Shown here piece after piece: positions 1 through 12,292 of a DNA stretch of 64,000 bases; position 1 is the stretch's first letter, and each line of letters starts with the position of its first letter. The DNA is from Limonium bicolor (lineage: Eukaryota; Streptophyta; Magnoliopsida; Caryophyllales; Plumbaginaceae), in NCBI GenBank assembly GCA_023374045.1, contig CM041776.1:314390722-314454721 (forward strand), in the 5' to 3' direction. The notes under the pieces were generated by a model that had not been told where the DNA came from, did no database searches, and was given only the letters and a program-made list of their open reading frames with translations. The translations under genes and the position numbers were made by a program.

Positions 1-1178
1 TCTGAAGAGAATTAGAAATGTGAGTGACGTTGATGAGGCCGGCTTTCATCTGGTCACGTACGTAATGAACATCAATCTCGATGTGTTTCGTACGTTCGTG
101 AAGGACGAGGTTCCTTGCAATGAAGACAACGGATAGGTTATCGCATCGGAGAGGGATGGGTGTGATATTAGGAACACCCATTTCGTGGAGAAGACGAGAA
201 AGCCACACCAGCTTAGTAGTAACACGACGGAGTACCCGATACTCTGCTTGGCGGAGGAGAGAGAAATGCAGGTTTGCTTTTTTGATTTCCAGGAGATAGG
301 TGCACCACCAAGGAGAATGTAGTACCCACTCATAGACCTGCGAGAAATGAGACAAGTAGCCCAATCAGAGTCGCAGTATGCGATGAGAGAGAAATTGTCA
401 GAATTATTGAGGAAGATGCCGTATCCAAGAATCCCTTTTATATATCGAAGAACATGGATGGCGGCATCCCAATGATGCTGATAAGGCTGGTTTTAAACTG
501 GCTTAGGAGTTGGATGTTGAAATTCAAGTCCAGACGGGTATTGATGAGATAATTAAGTTTCCCAGTAAACCGTCGATAAGCAGTAGCATCTGGTAATGGT
601 TGACCATCACAAAGATGTAGCTTAATGTTAGGAGCCAGGGGACTAGCAACCGGTTGTTTGGAATCGACATTATAGTCACGAAGAAGATCGGTGGCAAATT
701 TGTGCTGGGTGATTCCAACGCCATCGGTAGTATGATGATATTTTATCCCGAGAAAACGACTTAGATTGCCCAAGTCTTTAATTTTAAAGAGGTGATGAAG
801 AGTATCCTTGACATGTCGAATTTTGGTCTGATCATTCCCGCAAAGAATTATGTCGTCAACGTAGACTCCGAGGAAAAGGATAGAGTCATCTTTGGTCCAT
901 TTGAAAAGAGAATGATCGTTCTCAGATATGGTGAATCCGAGATGAATGAGGGTGGTGGAAAGCTTGGAGTACCATTGCCGAGATGCTTGTTTCATGCCAT
1001 ATAAGGATTTTTGAAGCTTGCAAACTAACCCCTTTGTTTCAATCTCAAGGCCATCGGGGGGTTGCATGTAAATTTCCTCGTGAAGATCTCCATGGATAAA
1101 AGCGTTGTTGACGTCGAGTTGGTGAATAAACCAATGTCGCTTAACGGCTACGCTGATCAAGGCTCGAACGGTCGTCAT
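1..1178 (-). pseudogene. Copia C1 reverse transcriptase and RNase H region, broken
   Basis: The reading frame 1178-438 holds the RVT_2 reverse transcriptase core. LDVNNAFIHGDL surrounds the first catalytic Asp, SLYGMKQASRQWY follows, and YVDDI is the catalytic YVDD box. From about 437 to 1 the frame continues as Copia RNase H, with the SWKSKKQTCISLSSAE-type motif near 290-250. There one base is missing relative to copy C2 (about position 252), which shifts the frame into an unrelated tail. The RNase H end is cut by the window edge. Unlike C2, the RT frame here reads through the RT/RNase H junction near 609 (TGT codon, where C2 has TGA). Not expected to be functional. Confidence 0.9.
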
Positions 1179-1242
1179 TTTAACTACCGAGAAAAAGTTT
1201 CATCAAAATCTTCCCCATGTTTCTGCGTGAAACCCCGAACAA

Positions 1243-2007
1243 CTAACCGGGCTTATGCCTTCCGACGTCCTCGTTGGTCTTGTATTTGACTCGATAGACC
1301 CATCTACAAGAAATACATATTTTTCCTTCTAAAAGTTTCACAAGACTCCACGTGTTGTTATCTTCAAGAGCCTTTAACTCTGTTGTAATTGCTTCCCTCC
1401 ATTCGTGATGCTGACAAGCCGCTTTGTAAGATTTTGGTTCATCCGGACAGTAACTAGCAACTTGGCAACATGTGACACGAGATGGGCTCAAGTCCGTCAA
1501 ATAATTCACGTTGGAAATGCATTGAGATTGAGGAGTCTTAAGACGAGTGGCCAAAATATGAGAGAAACAATCAATAGACGCTTGATTACACTTGTAATCA
1601 AGGGATTTGGCAGGAGGTTGCCGGTCGCGGGATGAACGCCGAAGATGGGAGATAGTTGGATTGTGATAAGAGTTGTCAGCTTGACCTTCAGGTCCGTTAG
1701 TGTCCGCAGGTGCTATAGAGGGTTGAGAGTGGAGAATAGTCTCTGTGTGGGAACTACTGTTGTTCTCAGAAAGCGGATCACGGACGCTGTGGTTTATGTT
1801 GTCTGGACTACTATCCATTTGCTGTGTCATCCTTTAAGTTGAAGCGTCAGTGATGTCAACGCAAGTGGGAAGAGGCAGATCGTTTTGTTGAACCATCCTT
1901 TCTCGTCGTGTGACAGGAATACCAGGAGAAAGGTCAACAACATCATCATCGCAAAGGATGGGAAAGGTAGGAACTGTGTCGTTCTGCCTTTCGTTTAAGC
2001 GAGGAAA
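1243..2007 (-). pseudogene. Copia C1 integrase C-terminal linker and RT N-terminal part
   Basis: The frame 1830-1243 encodes a Ser/Asn/Pro-rich linker followed by HEWREAITTELKALEDNNTW, the conserved start of the Copia RVT_2 domain, and CRWVYRVKYK. The frame stops at about 1243, just before the conserved ARLVVRGFTQ-type block, which lies in another frame (1250-1180). That is a frameshift shared with copy C2. Bases 1831-2012 encode the proximal linker and end at the solo LTR insertion. The protein continues on the other side of that LTR from 7655. Confidence 0.85.
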
Positions 2008-2012
2008 TATAT

Positions 2013-5000
2013 TGTAACACCCTTCTCAGTAATCACGATATAATCTCTCACGTAGCAAAATAAAAACGTCTCACAGCGGAAAAACAAATAACCTTTACAA
2101 AACTCACTCGGGTGTCACCGGCCGTTACTCGCCCATGCGAGCAACGCAGCCAAACTACATCCAACTTCCAATACAAATAAACTGCTAACCGCAGTGATAA
2201 CGAGAAACTCCTATACATCACACTAAGTCCATAAACCATAAACATCGACAAGTGAGCGTCTACCCAATCCTGAATACACAACCTTACCATAATACAATTC
2301 ACCACCTTCATTGCTATACAACATCTCCAAGTGTGCAGACAAAAATAACACTCCAATTGCCCTGTTCCTGCTCTTCAGCTCCGACAATGATCAACAACCT
2401 GTAATGGTGTAGTATCAGCGATAGACGCTGAGTATGCCGGGCCTGGACCCTAATGGTCACTTATCATTTTAACCATCTTGTTATTAGATTGGTTTCATGC
2501 TTTTCCATTTTACAGATATAATCAATACTGTAATAAACATGTATAACAAATTTAACCATCCATCCAAATATCCATAGACATTCAACCATCCATCCAAATA
2601 TCCAAACATTCCTTTAGTATTTCATACAACATTTATATATCGAACGTATCGAGTAATAACAATATAATGTACAGTTCTCATATTTAATTTACCTTAGCCT
2701 TGTAGGCTCCATCCAACCATCAACACACACTAAATTAACCACGAGTATAACCAATGAACAACAAAGCGAAACAACGAGAATAATAAACAAGTATTAAGTC
2801 TCGTCCATGGTATTGTTCGCCACTGTATAAGTCTCAATTGTTTTAGTTGTTCAGTTATACCTAGTGACAATGTCTCGTTAAAACGACATGTCTCTAGTTA
2901 CCCATATATTATGGCAGGTCACCCACGGCAGTAGCCACTCCAACGGTAGAGTCTCCGACCAACGAGCCATTCTAGCTCACGGGAAATTTTCTTGATACTT
3001 ACGGACCCGTACGCGGACATCCTGGTATCATTTTGTGATCACAACGCGCACCAAGAGCCACATCCTCTTGGCTTTACTTCCATTCCATTAATTAATTAAT
3101 TATACCATCGCATCGCATTACCAAATTTTCTAGCACAGCAGACTAAGGTCATTAGTCCAATCCGGAGTCTGTAAACTCGGGATCCAGTGTTAGATACGAG
3201 AGCGGCGTATAGAAAGACCAATGCTCCGTATAAAAGTCTCAGATATATATATATATCTTATTATCTTAGTGCTACAACGTTTTTCTGACGTTCCTTATGT
3301 TTCATATAAGATCGCACCATAGCCGCTAGTTCGTTTTATATATATAGGTTCATATATACGAACCAATACTGTTAACTCAACAACAGTAAATAATAAGCAG
3401 CTATAAATATACAGTTCATGCATATTAATTATCACATTTAGACAAACAATCTTATCACAGATCACACAGAAGTCTGAACTGAGGAAGCCCTCAGAGACAA
3501 TCAGAGACACATAACAACATACAAGTTATATCAACCAAATCCGAGCCCAAGGAGCAACCTTAGGACAACTCGGATCAAACCCCTTTACATACCGTTCACC
3601 CTGATTGTATTACGGTGGAGTATGAATCAGCAAGATCCTATGCTCCGTGTAGTCCGCTAGCTCGTCGAGCGTCTTGTCAGAAGTACAATCTAAACGATAA
3701 TAAACTATAAGTCAGTCTCCATGACTAACTACATCCGGTATTTCCGAATAATAGTAACCCCGACAGTTCACCCCTGCTCTCTATAGTTGTTCGTTACAGG
3801 TTTCTCTAAAACAGTCGGTTTTGTTACTTAAGCTCGTATGTCAAACTATTTCAACTGTTAAGTTTAATTCATTATTTCCTTTTAATCTTATCCACCAATT
3901 AATTTTAGGTACGTAACCTATAGTTGCATGTATTCATGCATGATTGTATTATATTATTATATTTTTTTGTATTGTATCCAAAACTCATAACTTATAGTTC
4001 ATAACTATATTTTTTTTAAATAACCACCACCACCAAATCATATGGTTTCCAACCAAAATATATATCCACCTTATATACATTATCCTTGAGTATGTATATA
4101 TTTACCACGTAGGTAACTCCCATGAGTTTAATAAACTCTTGTATTTTATGTTACATTTTATCATCTTCTTTTAGATGATTATTCCCATTAGTTGTATTAT
4201 ATCATACAACTTGTATTAAGATTATTATCCTAATATTATGTAACGTTTTATGTTGTATAATTACAACTCCTAAGGTTTATTCAATAAATACCTTAGTTTA
4301 TAAATTCCCTTTATTTACAGTTTGTCACATTCTTTAATGTGAATACCCTTCCTTATATTAATTCCATCTAAACCATATAATTGCTATAACATTTATAACA
4401 CTATAGACCTTAGTCTAAAATTCATTTTCCAACTCTTGTTAACTCGGTATAGCCCTTAACTCAATTTAAATTCCGTTTGACCACATAACATTTTGTAATG
4501 TTATACCATACACTAATATCATACAATGTGATATTTTTATTTCCCTTAACTTATAACCTATAGTTTTTATGCAAAACTATTTATTATCGCCTCTTAGGCA
4601 CCATAAGAAAATCTTATTCTTTTCCATAAACCACAGTTTCCTTAATTTACAAAATCACCCCTTTCTTATTACCATGTTATATATTCCACTTAATATAACA
4701 TTTCTAACTTATAAAAGAGTATAACCTATGGTTATTTTTTGTAAATTCCGAACAGCCCTTGTGCTATTCTATAATTGCCATTTGGCCCTATTTATAACAT
4801 ATAGTTCACCATATCATTAAAACTATATTTTATACACATAACTTATTAAATTCTCTTATTAATTTTAAAAATCACCAAATTCCACCAAAGGGTTATAATT
4901 ATCCTTATTAACCCATATACCTTCGATGTTTACCATTCCACCATCTATTTTTCTCCAAAGTGTCATAATGACATAATAACTATATATTATACATATATAG

Positions 5001-7649
5001 TTCATTTTAATTCCAAAATCCACCAAATAAATTCCTAAAAATTCCCAATAGCCCATGGGTGTTTAAAATACCATTTTACACCCTTTATTTTCGGTAATAA
5101 CATATTTACCACATATGTTATGAAAATATTACCTTAAGATACTTATCTTATTCTAACACCTTAAATAAGTTATTTAACTTATCTAATTTGGTCAAAACCT
5201 AGCATATGGTCAAGGTTGACCACCTTAATATTTCCTTGACCACCAATTCCTTATAATTACGGTTTAGTACCCAAACTTTCTAAAATTCACCATTTAACCC
5301 CAAAACTTTATAAAATCTTATAAACTTTATTTTAACTCCTTTTTAACTCTAATTTTCGGCTTTATTTTTCTAAAGTCCCTAAATTTAATTTAATTACACT
5401 ATAACCCCTTATTCATTTCGGTAATAATTATAAATCACCTAAACTTAAATAAAAGCTTGTAAATGCATAAATAAAATGGCCTAAAATACATGGCCTTATT
5501 ACAAACATTGGCTTGCAAAATAAATTACACATAAATGTCCCAAAACACTTATAAATCTCGGCCTCACCATATAATTTTCATTTATTTACCAAACTTCCAC
5601 ATAATGTCTTAAATTTGACATTTATGCTTGTTTAATTAGTTATAAAATTTATTAAGCCATTCCTTAATCACTTTAAGGTCAAGCAAGACCTTATTTTACC
5701 TCTTCACTCACGACAATTAATTAGGAATAGCTTAAACTTGTATTAATGTAACAAGTTAAGGTTTTAAGTAATTTATACCTTGATTTAACCTAGATAGAAC
5801 CTTGTTTGGTTCGGCCACCTTAAGTAGAAATTCTCCACAGCTTGTTTTACATGTTTTCAAACAGAAACAAAGGCATAGTTAGTCTCCAAGCAAGATCTAA
5901 CCATAAGGAATAATTTATGTAAGATTTAAGGCAAAAATCACCTTAAAAATGCAAGGAGAGTTCAAGATGGTTTTCGGCCTGAATCAAACACACCACAAGG
6001 TGTTAGATCTACTATATTGACATAGGAAATAGCTAGATCACAACAAGATGCCTTGTTATTAGGTTTTACCTTGGAAAAATGCCTTAAAAGGGAGTATTTC
6101 CTTTGGATCTCGGCCACCCTTGCTCCAAATGGCTAACCAACTGATTGAACATGTAAAGGAGAAGAAAATAAGGCTAGGAACAAAGTTTCACAGCCGAATT
6201 TGAAGGGAGTCAAAAGATATGAGCTTAAAGCACATTTTTACCTTAAATGGTCAAGACTTGAACTTTCCTCCTTAGATCTGGTTATGGCCGAAACTAACAC
6301 TTCCTTTAACCTCCAAATCACTCTACATAGATGTATAGAAAAGGTTGGAGTGTAGATCAATCGAAAAAGGAAAGAAAGATGAAGAAAATGGGCATTTTTA
6401 TGCCTTAAGAGCTTACCTAGAGCTTGAGCTCTCTCCAATGGAGTTAGCACACTTACCTACGGTTGAAGGGGAGCCAAAGAGAGCTCATGGACAGAGCAAA
6501 CTCGGCTGGGAAGAAATGAAGGAGAATGACCTAATATTGCCTTAAAGTCATTTTTTGAATATTTTAGGTCATTATTGTTTTGATGACTCATCAATGCTTG
6601 ATTGATGCTGATAATTGAAGGGGAATTCGGTGGAGACAAGAAGAGGAGGCAGCCGTCCTTGATTGACAAAGGTAGGGTATGATTGATTCCATTTTGAATC
6701 AAAAATGGGTAATAATGTTACTTATATCATTTAATGAATATGTGACTCACCACTCTTGTCTTGTTCTAGCTTGGGGCCTTGTATCAGCCGTGTAATAAGG
6801 GAAAGGAGAGGCTCTCCAACGGCTGCACTCACATGGGGAAAGCAAAAGGTGAGACAAGTTTTGTTTTATTAGGCAAAGTTTACTTTTTCTTATTTTTATG
6901 CAAAAGTAATGTAGAATAAATAATTGTCACATGGGTTTTGTCTCTTGGTCTATTAAGAGACCCTCTTCATCGATTTTAAGAGGTCCAATTAATGGTCAAT
7001 GGTCAACATTGACCAACTTAGTCAATGTTGACCCAAACGGGCCCCACTTTAGGGTTTTATTAATATTTTAATATTAATTTTGTAAAAATTTGTAAATTCT
7101 TGGAATTAAATTCCTAATATCATATAATATGATATTTTATTATATTTAAAGGTATTTATAACCTTTTAGCCCATTTAAGACCAATTTAGAAGACAATTAC
7201 ACAAAAACGTGCTTTAAGGAGTTTTAGTGCACATTTTGTGTCGCAAGGTGTTTCTGAGCTCTGTTTTCTTTGACAACGATTTTGTTGTGTTCCTTACATG
7301 ATATTTGATCATGGTATCCAATTTTATATTATTTAGAGGTCATTAGACCTTTAAGGTTTCTTATAGCACATTTTTCCCTTTTTGACCTTGAAGCATGAAA
7401 GTGCTTGTTCTTTGTGTTGGAGTGTTTTCCACGACTTTAATATGTTTAGTAATGTGTTAATAAGGTTAAGACAAATTTTTAGGTCCTAAGTAGTTAATTT
7501 GGGTATTTATTTACCCTTAACAGTCAAATGGTGCAACATCTTGATCTGTGTTGACCACTGTTGTTCTCAGTTGACTTTTAAGGCATGTTTAGGCCTTAAT
7601 TAATGTGATTAAATATTTAATCCATGTTTTATTAGTTTGGGGTATTTCA
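2013..7649 (-). mobile_element. Solo LTR 1 of a long-LTR Gypsy-type family, 5.6 kb
   Basis: The insert starts TGTAACACCC and ends GGGGTATTTCA on the plus strand, with TG...CA termini. It is flanked by the 5-bp target duplication TATAT (2008-2012 and 7650-7654). The empty site is visible in Copia copy C2 near 32015, where the same sequence runs through uninterrupted. The insert has no gag-pol homology, no primer-binding site and no polypurine tract, so it is one LTR left by LTR-LTR recombination. Orientation is minus because the related LTR ending at 63396 (GGTGTTACA followed by a PBS) shows that GTTACA is the sense 3' end. The interior is AT-rich and the ORFs in it show no family resemblance. 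The same LTR type occurs at 47712-52230. Confidence 0.9.
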
Positions 7650-7654
7650 TATAT

Positions 7655-8909
7655 TGTCAAAGAAAGTGACATCATGGCTAGTGATTATGTAGCGTTCGTT
7701 CAGCAACAGCAATCGGTGGCCATTTTTAGACAACCCAGGCCCAATATACACAGCCTTGGACCCTCGATTATCAAATTTTGTGAGAGGGAGATGTGGGCCG
7801 GTGTGATAGGCAAGGCAACCAAAAGTATGAAAAGTGGTAAATTTAGGTGGGACTTCATGGAAAATTTCATACGGTGAAATTCCATTTAAAGTATAAGAGG
7901 GCAAGCGATTTATAATATGAGTGGCCATCAAGATGCTTTCTCCCCAATAATTCATCTCTAATCCGGATCGAAAAAAATCGAGCGCGAGCGGTTTCTAGCA
8001 AATAACGATGTTTACGTTCCACTATGCCATTTTGTTGCGGTGTGTGAACACATGTGGTACGGTGAAGGATGCCCTTGCTATGAAAAATTTGTTTCAAAAC
8101 GGCAGAGGATCCTAACTCGTATGCATTATCGGAATGCACTATCTTAACATGTTTGTTAAATTGTATTTCAACCATGAGAATAAAGTGTTGAATGTGGAGA
8201 GTGGCCTCTAATTTTTGTTTCATAAGAACAGTCCATGTACATCTGCTAGCGTCATCGACTATGGTTAAGATTTATTTGCTACCATCATGATTCACATAAG
8301 AACAAGGTCCCCATATATCAAGATGTATAGTCTCAAAACAGACCTCAGATTTACGAACAGAATGCGAAAATGAAAGACGATGCCCCTTTGCACGAAAGCA
8401 AATGTCAAAGGCAAAACTCAAGGGGACATCCTCCTTGTTAACTAAACCCATTCTAAGCATCTTATTTAAAGGAGGATGACCCATCTTCATATGCCATAAC
8501 AGGACCTTATCAGTACCATGGGTTCTAGGTATAACATGCACATTACAACTATCAAGGCGTGTTCGAAAGAATGCACATCCAAGATGTAAAGGCCATCTCT
8601 CTTACGTCCTATGCGCTTCCTACTCATCCAAGTAGGGCCCTGCACATAACAGAACTCTTGATCAAAGACAACATTCAGACCTGTTTGATCAACAAGTTTG
8701 CTTATTGAAATGAGGGCAAGGTTAAAACTAGGTACATATAGAACATCTTCAAGTTTAAAACTATCCGAGAGATTCATAGTGCCTATGGTGTCAATAGTTT
8801 CAGTGTTACCATTAGGCATAGTGATGTAATGGGGTTTAGACAGTTTTCTCTTGTTACCCAAAACACTATCATCACCAACCAAATGATCATTAGCACCAGA
8901 ATCTATCAA
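7655..8909 (-). pseudogene. Copia C1 protease and integrase, broken
   Basis: From 8909 downward: IDSGANDHLVGD is the aspartic protease active site (DSGA). Next come the GAG-pre-integrase motif LLWHMKMGHPPLNKM and the integrase entry LDIWGPCSYVNHDGSK. A stop and frameshift lie near 8272. Then the integrase core resumes with HSDNAYELGSS and HTPQQNGIVERKHRYLLETARA, the D and E parts of the DDE triad. Another shift near 7980 precedes MATHIINRLPSYTLNG. Homology runs out at 7655, where the solo LTR was inserted. The overlapping frames 8541-8272 and 8909-8487 show an extra shift near 8550 that C2 lacks. Confidence 0.88.
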
Positions 8910-10098
8910 CCACCGTTGGAATCATTGACAGGATATTCGGCAGTGGACTGGTTGTGAATATTACCTACGAAGTTGGTGGTCTCACCGTTGTCTTTGCTAG
9001 TAGCGGCACTCTTTCCTTTAATAGAGAAACGACTTGTCTGTTCTAGCATATCACAGAGGCGATTAAGCCTTTCTATGTCTAAACCCTGAGAGTTAGAGCT
9101 ACCTTCACCACGCTGAACTGCATTGGCGGAAGAAACTCTTGCGCTTTCCACCAATCTGGATAGCCTTTCAACTCAAAACAATCTTTCTTGAGGTGACCAG
9201 TCTTGCCACAATGAGAGCACAGGCCGTCGTTCTTCTTGCCAGCTCCATCTCGTTTGTTCTTGAATCGATTGTATTGATTTGGCCCGCTCTTACTCACAGT
9301 ATTGGCAAAGGAAGTTTCGACAGGATTTTTACCGGATCGATTTGTGCCGCTGTCTCTCTATGTGGAGAATGACAGAATAGGCAAAATCCACACTGGGTAA
9401 AGGAGATTTCATGAGAATATTTTCGTGGATATTGATGAACTCTTCTCGAAGGCCAAGAGGAATTCGAAAAGTTTTTGATTTTCGATCATCTTGGCGACTT
9501 TGTCACCGTAACCACAGACACAAGCATCGACGTCGGAAATACTAGCAATTTTGTCCCACAATTTTTCCAAGCGAGCAAAGTAGTGTGACACTAGATGAAC
9601 CCTGCTCCACCTGAGATAACTCTCACCTCAATTCGAATAAACGAGTGCCATTTGACTGATCGTACCTCTTGCACAAGGCTTTCCAGATCACGTGTGAAGT
9701 ACTGCGGGATATAAGGCCATCGGCAATCGACGAATCGACGCTGGAAATAATCCAGGACCTGATGAGACCGTCACAGCGATCCCAGACATCACGACGACTC
9801 TTAGCTACCTTTGATCGTGGTAAGGTGGCGTCAATCATTTTGATTTTATTCTTGGCGAGGAGAGATATCTTCATATTCTTCTTCCATATTTGGAAGCCAT
9901 TTCCGTCGAATTTCTTGACGGTAAGATACCCCTGGTTGGTCAGCGCTAGCCACAGTCAGCGGATCTGAAGGATCGAGTCGAGAGATGCGCCTTTTGTGTT
10001 TATTGCCTTCATGTCTTCTTTGCTAGCATCCGACGATTCATCGTCTTCGGTTAAGCCCTGTTCGAAGTCGCTGTCGCTACGTCTGGTCGTCATCGGGT
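8906..10098 (-). pseudogene. Copia C1 gag, broken
   Basis: The gag N-terminal part lies at about 10098-9623 (ISLLAKNKIKMIDATLP, IWKALCKRYDQSNGTRLFELR; UBN2/retrotran_gag_2 type). The middle is at 9591-9409. The C-terminal part at 9297-9079 has the CCHC zinc knuckle CSHCGKTGHLKKDC. At least four reading-frame breaks separate these pieces, two more than in C2 (near 9460 and 9160, each a single-base difference). Gag would form the cytoplasmic particle that packages the element RNA. Confidence 0.87.
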
Positions 10099-10125
10099 AG
10101 GACAAGGTCAATTGCGGAAGAACTG

Positions 10126-10137
10126 CTCTGATACCAT
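10126..10137 (-). other. Primer-binding site of Copia C1 (tRNA-iMet type)
   Basis: The minus-strand TGGTATCAGAGC directly abuts the LTR end, as expected for priming by initiator methionine tRNA. The identical site is at 34502-34513 in C2. Confidence 0.9.
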
Positions 10138-10437
10138 GATAAATGTAAGAGAATGATTCTGAAAGAGAATTGAAAGAGATTCACGAGAGAGAGAGAATGA
10201 TAAATGAAGTAGAAGAGATTTCTGTATATTCACTGTGTTGGGAACGAAGGTCGTAGTCATATATATACACCAATGAGAGAAACTAAAAGGGAAAGAAAGG
10301 CTAAAAGAAGATATCCTAATAAATGCTAAACGAAGATATCCTAATAAATGCTAATAAATACGGGAATATATACTACCACCCGAATTGGGAAAGAAAATAC
10401 AAAGTGTCCTAACATATCATAACACCATATCCTAACA
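10138..10437 (-). repeat. 5' LTR of Copia C1, 300 bp
   Basis: On the plus strand it runs TGATAAATG...CCTAACA. The same sequence bounds the internal region of C2 on both sides (34514-34851 and 16269-16539 plus 29851-29879). A TATA-like run (TGTATATATATGAC on the minus strand) near 10260 is a candidate promoter. The outer flank CATGATAATCTCC is shared with C2. Confidence 0.9.
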
Positions 10438-10503
10438 CATGATAATCTCCAGAAGTTCCTTGACTCATCTCGTCGACGACTGTGTCACCCTAGCTTCTTG
10501 TTT

Positions 10504-10621
10504 CTTTGCTTTGACAATGAAACTTTGATGCTACTCAATCTAAATCAGAGCAAGGTTGCTCTCTTTGCTTTGACAATGAAACTTTGATGCTACTCAATCT
10601 AAATCACAGCAAGGTTGCTCT
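10504..10621. repeat. Minisatellite, 59-bp unit, two copies
   Basis: Two near-identical 59-bp units starting CTTTGCTTTGACAATG lie in the flank between the Copia and the WSD gene. The homologous place in copy 2 (34918-35096) has three units. No gene is seen in 10438-11302 otherwise; the stretch holds this minisatellite and a TA microsatellite near 11110. Confidence 0.9.
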
Positions 10622-11302
10622 GACACCATATAAGAATCTAGATAATTGAGCATCTTCGTGACTAAGCAAGGTTGTTCAGAAAGAGACACGTAAAAGAATG
10701 AACAAAACGAGTTTCTACTATTGCTTGGAAAAGATAGGTGGGTAAGTTCTTTCTTCCTCTCTATACACAACATGTATCGGTAGGCCATTTCAGAAAGTTG
10801 AAGCGTGTTTTGGAAGGACATACTGGAAGATTGCTAAATCTATTCCGCAAGGATGTACTGGAAGCTGGAAAACTATGCGGAAAGGGAAAAGGAGACGAAA
10901 GAGGAAATCATGTTGTAATCTCACATGAGCACTTTATATAGTGCGTCAGAGAGCAAGCACTCCAAGATGTTGGTTGGTAGTGTAATTAAACAGGAAACAA
11001 AATAAAACTCCTCAATGCAGTCATGCAGATATATTGCCGCATACACAAAAAGGTCAAATTACACGAGAGAGCTCATAAAACAGAAGGCTACTCGGTCCTG
11101 ATTCACCATATATATATATATATATATATATATATTCGACTAAATAACTTCACGGTACGTATATATCTCAAATAAAAAGAACATATTATTCTCAGATAAG
11201 CCACATTAAAAAATTAATAGCTAAAAAATAGAGTTCGAATAAATCATTGATAACGTAGGTAGTATTATACAGATTCATTGAATACCCCAACCACGGCACA
11301 AA

Positions 11303-11751
11303 CTACACCTGGATCTCTTTCTCTTTAGCGATTTTCGTCAACGTTGCTTCCTTCATAAGTTTGAGTGATTCAGCAATGTCTTCAGCCAGTTGGTTAGGAT
11401 CGGGAATGGTTTCTTCGTCAGCCGATACAACAATTGTCATCTGATCAATGTAACTAATGAAGTGTATGATAGCTCCCTGCAGTTAATAATTAACTAGATC
11501 GGTTATGGAAAATTGAGCTTACTTACCAATTGATTGTATAGTACTTGAAGAGAAACAAATTAAAGTAACCAAATGAAGCGAATCTTTATATGTATTATAA
11601 AACGATCACTTGCTTGTGGTTGACCGTAGGCTGTTGGTGCTAAGAATTTCATTCGATGACCGTAGAAGCAGATTTCTTCTACGGGTCCAACCATGTTTGA
11701 GAATGTTAGTGTTGTATTCCTGAAAGCTCTTTGAGCGACCCCACATGCAAC
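11303..11751 (-). CDS. WSD1-like acyltransferase, copy 1, last two exons only
   Basis: Exon 6 (11751-11614, 138 nt) and exon 7 (11476-11303, 174 nt with TAG stop) encode the C-terminal DUF1298 part of a plant wax ester synthase/diacylglycerol acyltransferase. Visible motifs are NTTLTFSNMVGPVEEI, GHRMKFLAPTAYGQPQ and DQMTIVVSADEETIPDP. Both exons are open and in phase. Exon 6 is intact here but carries two 2-nt deletions in the complete gene at 39445-43060. The intron between them starts with GCAAGTG, a GC donor. The contig ends 41 nt beyond exon 6, in intron 5, at the N gap. It may be an allelic or duplicated end of the complete gene. Confidence 0.88.
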
Positions 11752-11792
11752 CTATGTGTATGAATATATAATACTGATGAGTAACTATAAAC

Positions 11793-12292
11793 NNNNNNNN
11801 NNNNNNNNNNNNNNNNNNNNNNNNNNNNNNNNNNNNNNNNNNNNNNNNNNNNNNNNNNNNNNNNNNNNNNNNNNNNNNNNNNNNNNNNNNNNNNNNNNNN
11901 NNNNNNNNNNNNNNNNNNNNNNNNNNNNNNNNNNNNNNNNNNNNNNNNNNNNNNNNNNNNNNNNNNNNNNNNNNNNNNNNNNNNNNNNNNNNNNNNNNNN
12001 NNNNNNNNNNNNNNNNNNNNNNNNNNNNNNNNNNNNNNNNNNNNNNNNNNNNNNNNNNNNNNNNNNNNNNNNNNNNNNNNNNNNNNNNNNNNNNNNNNNN
12101 NNNNNNNNNNNNNNNNNNNNNNNNNNNNNNNNNNNNNNNNNNNNNNNNNNNNNNNNNNNNNNNNNNNNNNNNNNNNNNNNNNNNNNNNNNNNNNNNNNNN
12201 NNNNNNNNNNNNNNNNNNNNNNNNNNNNNNNNNNNNNNNNNNNNNNNNNNNNNNNNNNNNNNNNNNNNNNNNNNNNNNNNNNNNNNNNNNNN
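11793..12292. other. Assembly gap of exactly 500 N
   Basis: A run of 500 N, a round number typical of a scaffolding placeholder rather than a measured gap. On its left the WSD copy 1 breaks off in intron 5, shortly before the place where the other copy has a SINE-like tandem repeat. On its right an unrelated gene (NRAP) begins in mid-exon. Confidence 0.98.

Larger units (their letters stand above)
1..10437 (-). mobile_element. Ty1/Copia LTR retrotransposon C1 (3' end cut by window, split by a solo LTR)
   Basis: Read on the minus strand from 10437 down, the order is 5' LTR, primer-binding site, gag with a zinc knuckle, protease, GAG-pre-integrase, integrase, reverse transcriptase, RNase H. 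Integrase before reverse transcriptase is the Copia order. The integrase-to-RT linker is interrupted at 2013-7649 by a foreign LTR. Deleting that LTR and one TATAT copy restores collinearity with the second copy at 29880-34851. The 3' LTR lies beyond the window start. All domains carry frameshifts or stops, so the element is dead. Sequence and upstream flank match copy C2 almost base for base, so C1 and C2 descend from one insertion, not two. Confidence 0.93.

Noticed and set aside
6238..6702. Several 60-80 residue frames in solo LTR 1
   Set aside because: Overlapping frames on both strands, no conserved motifs, and located inside an LTR.
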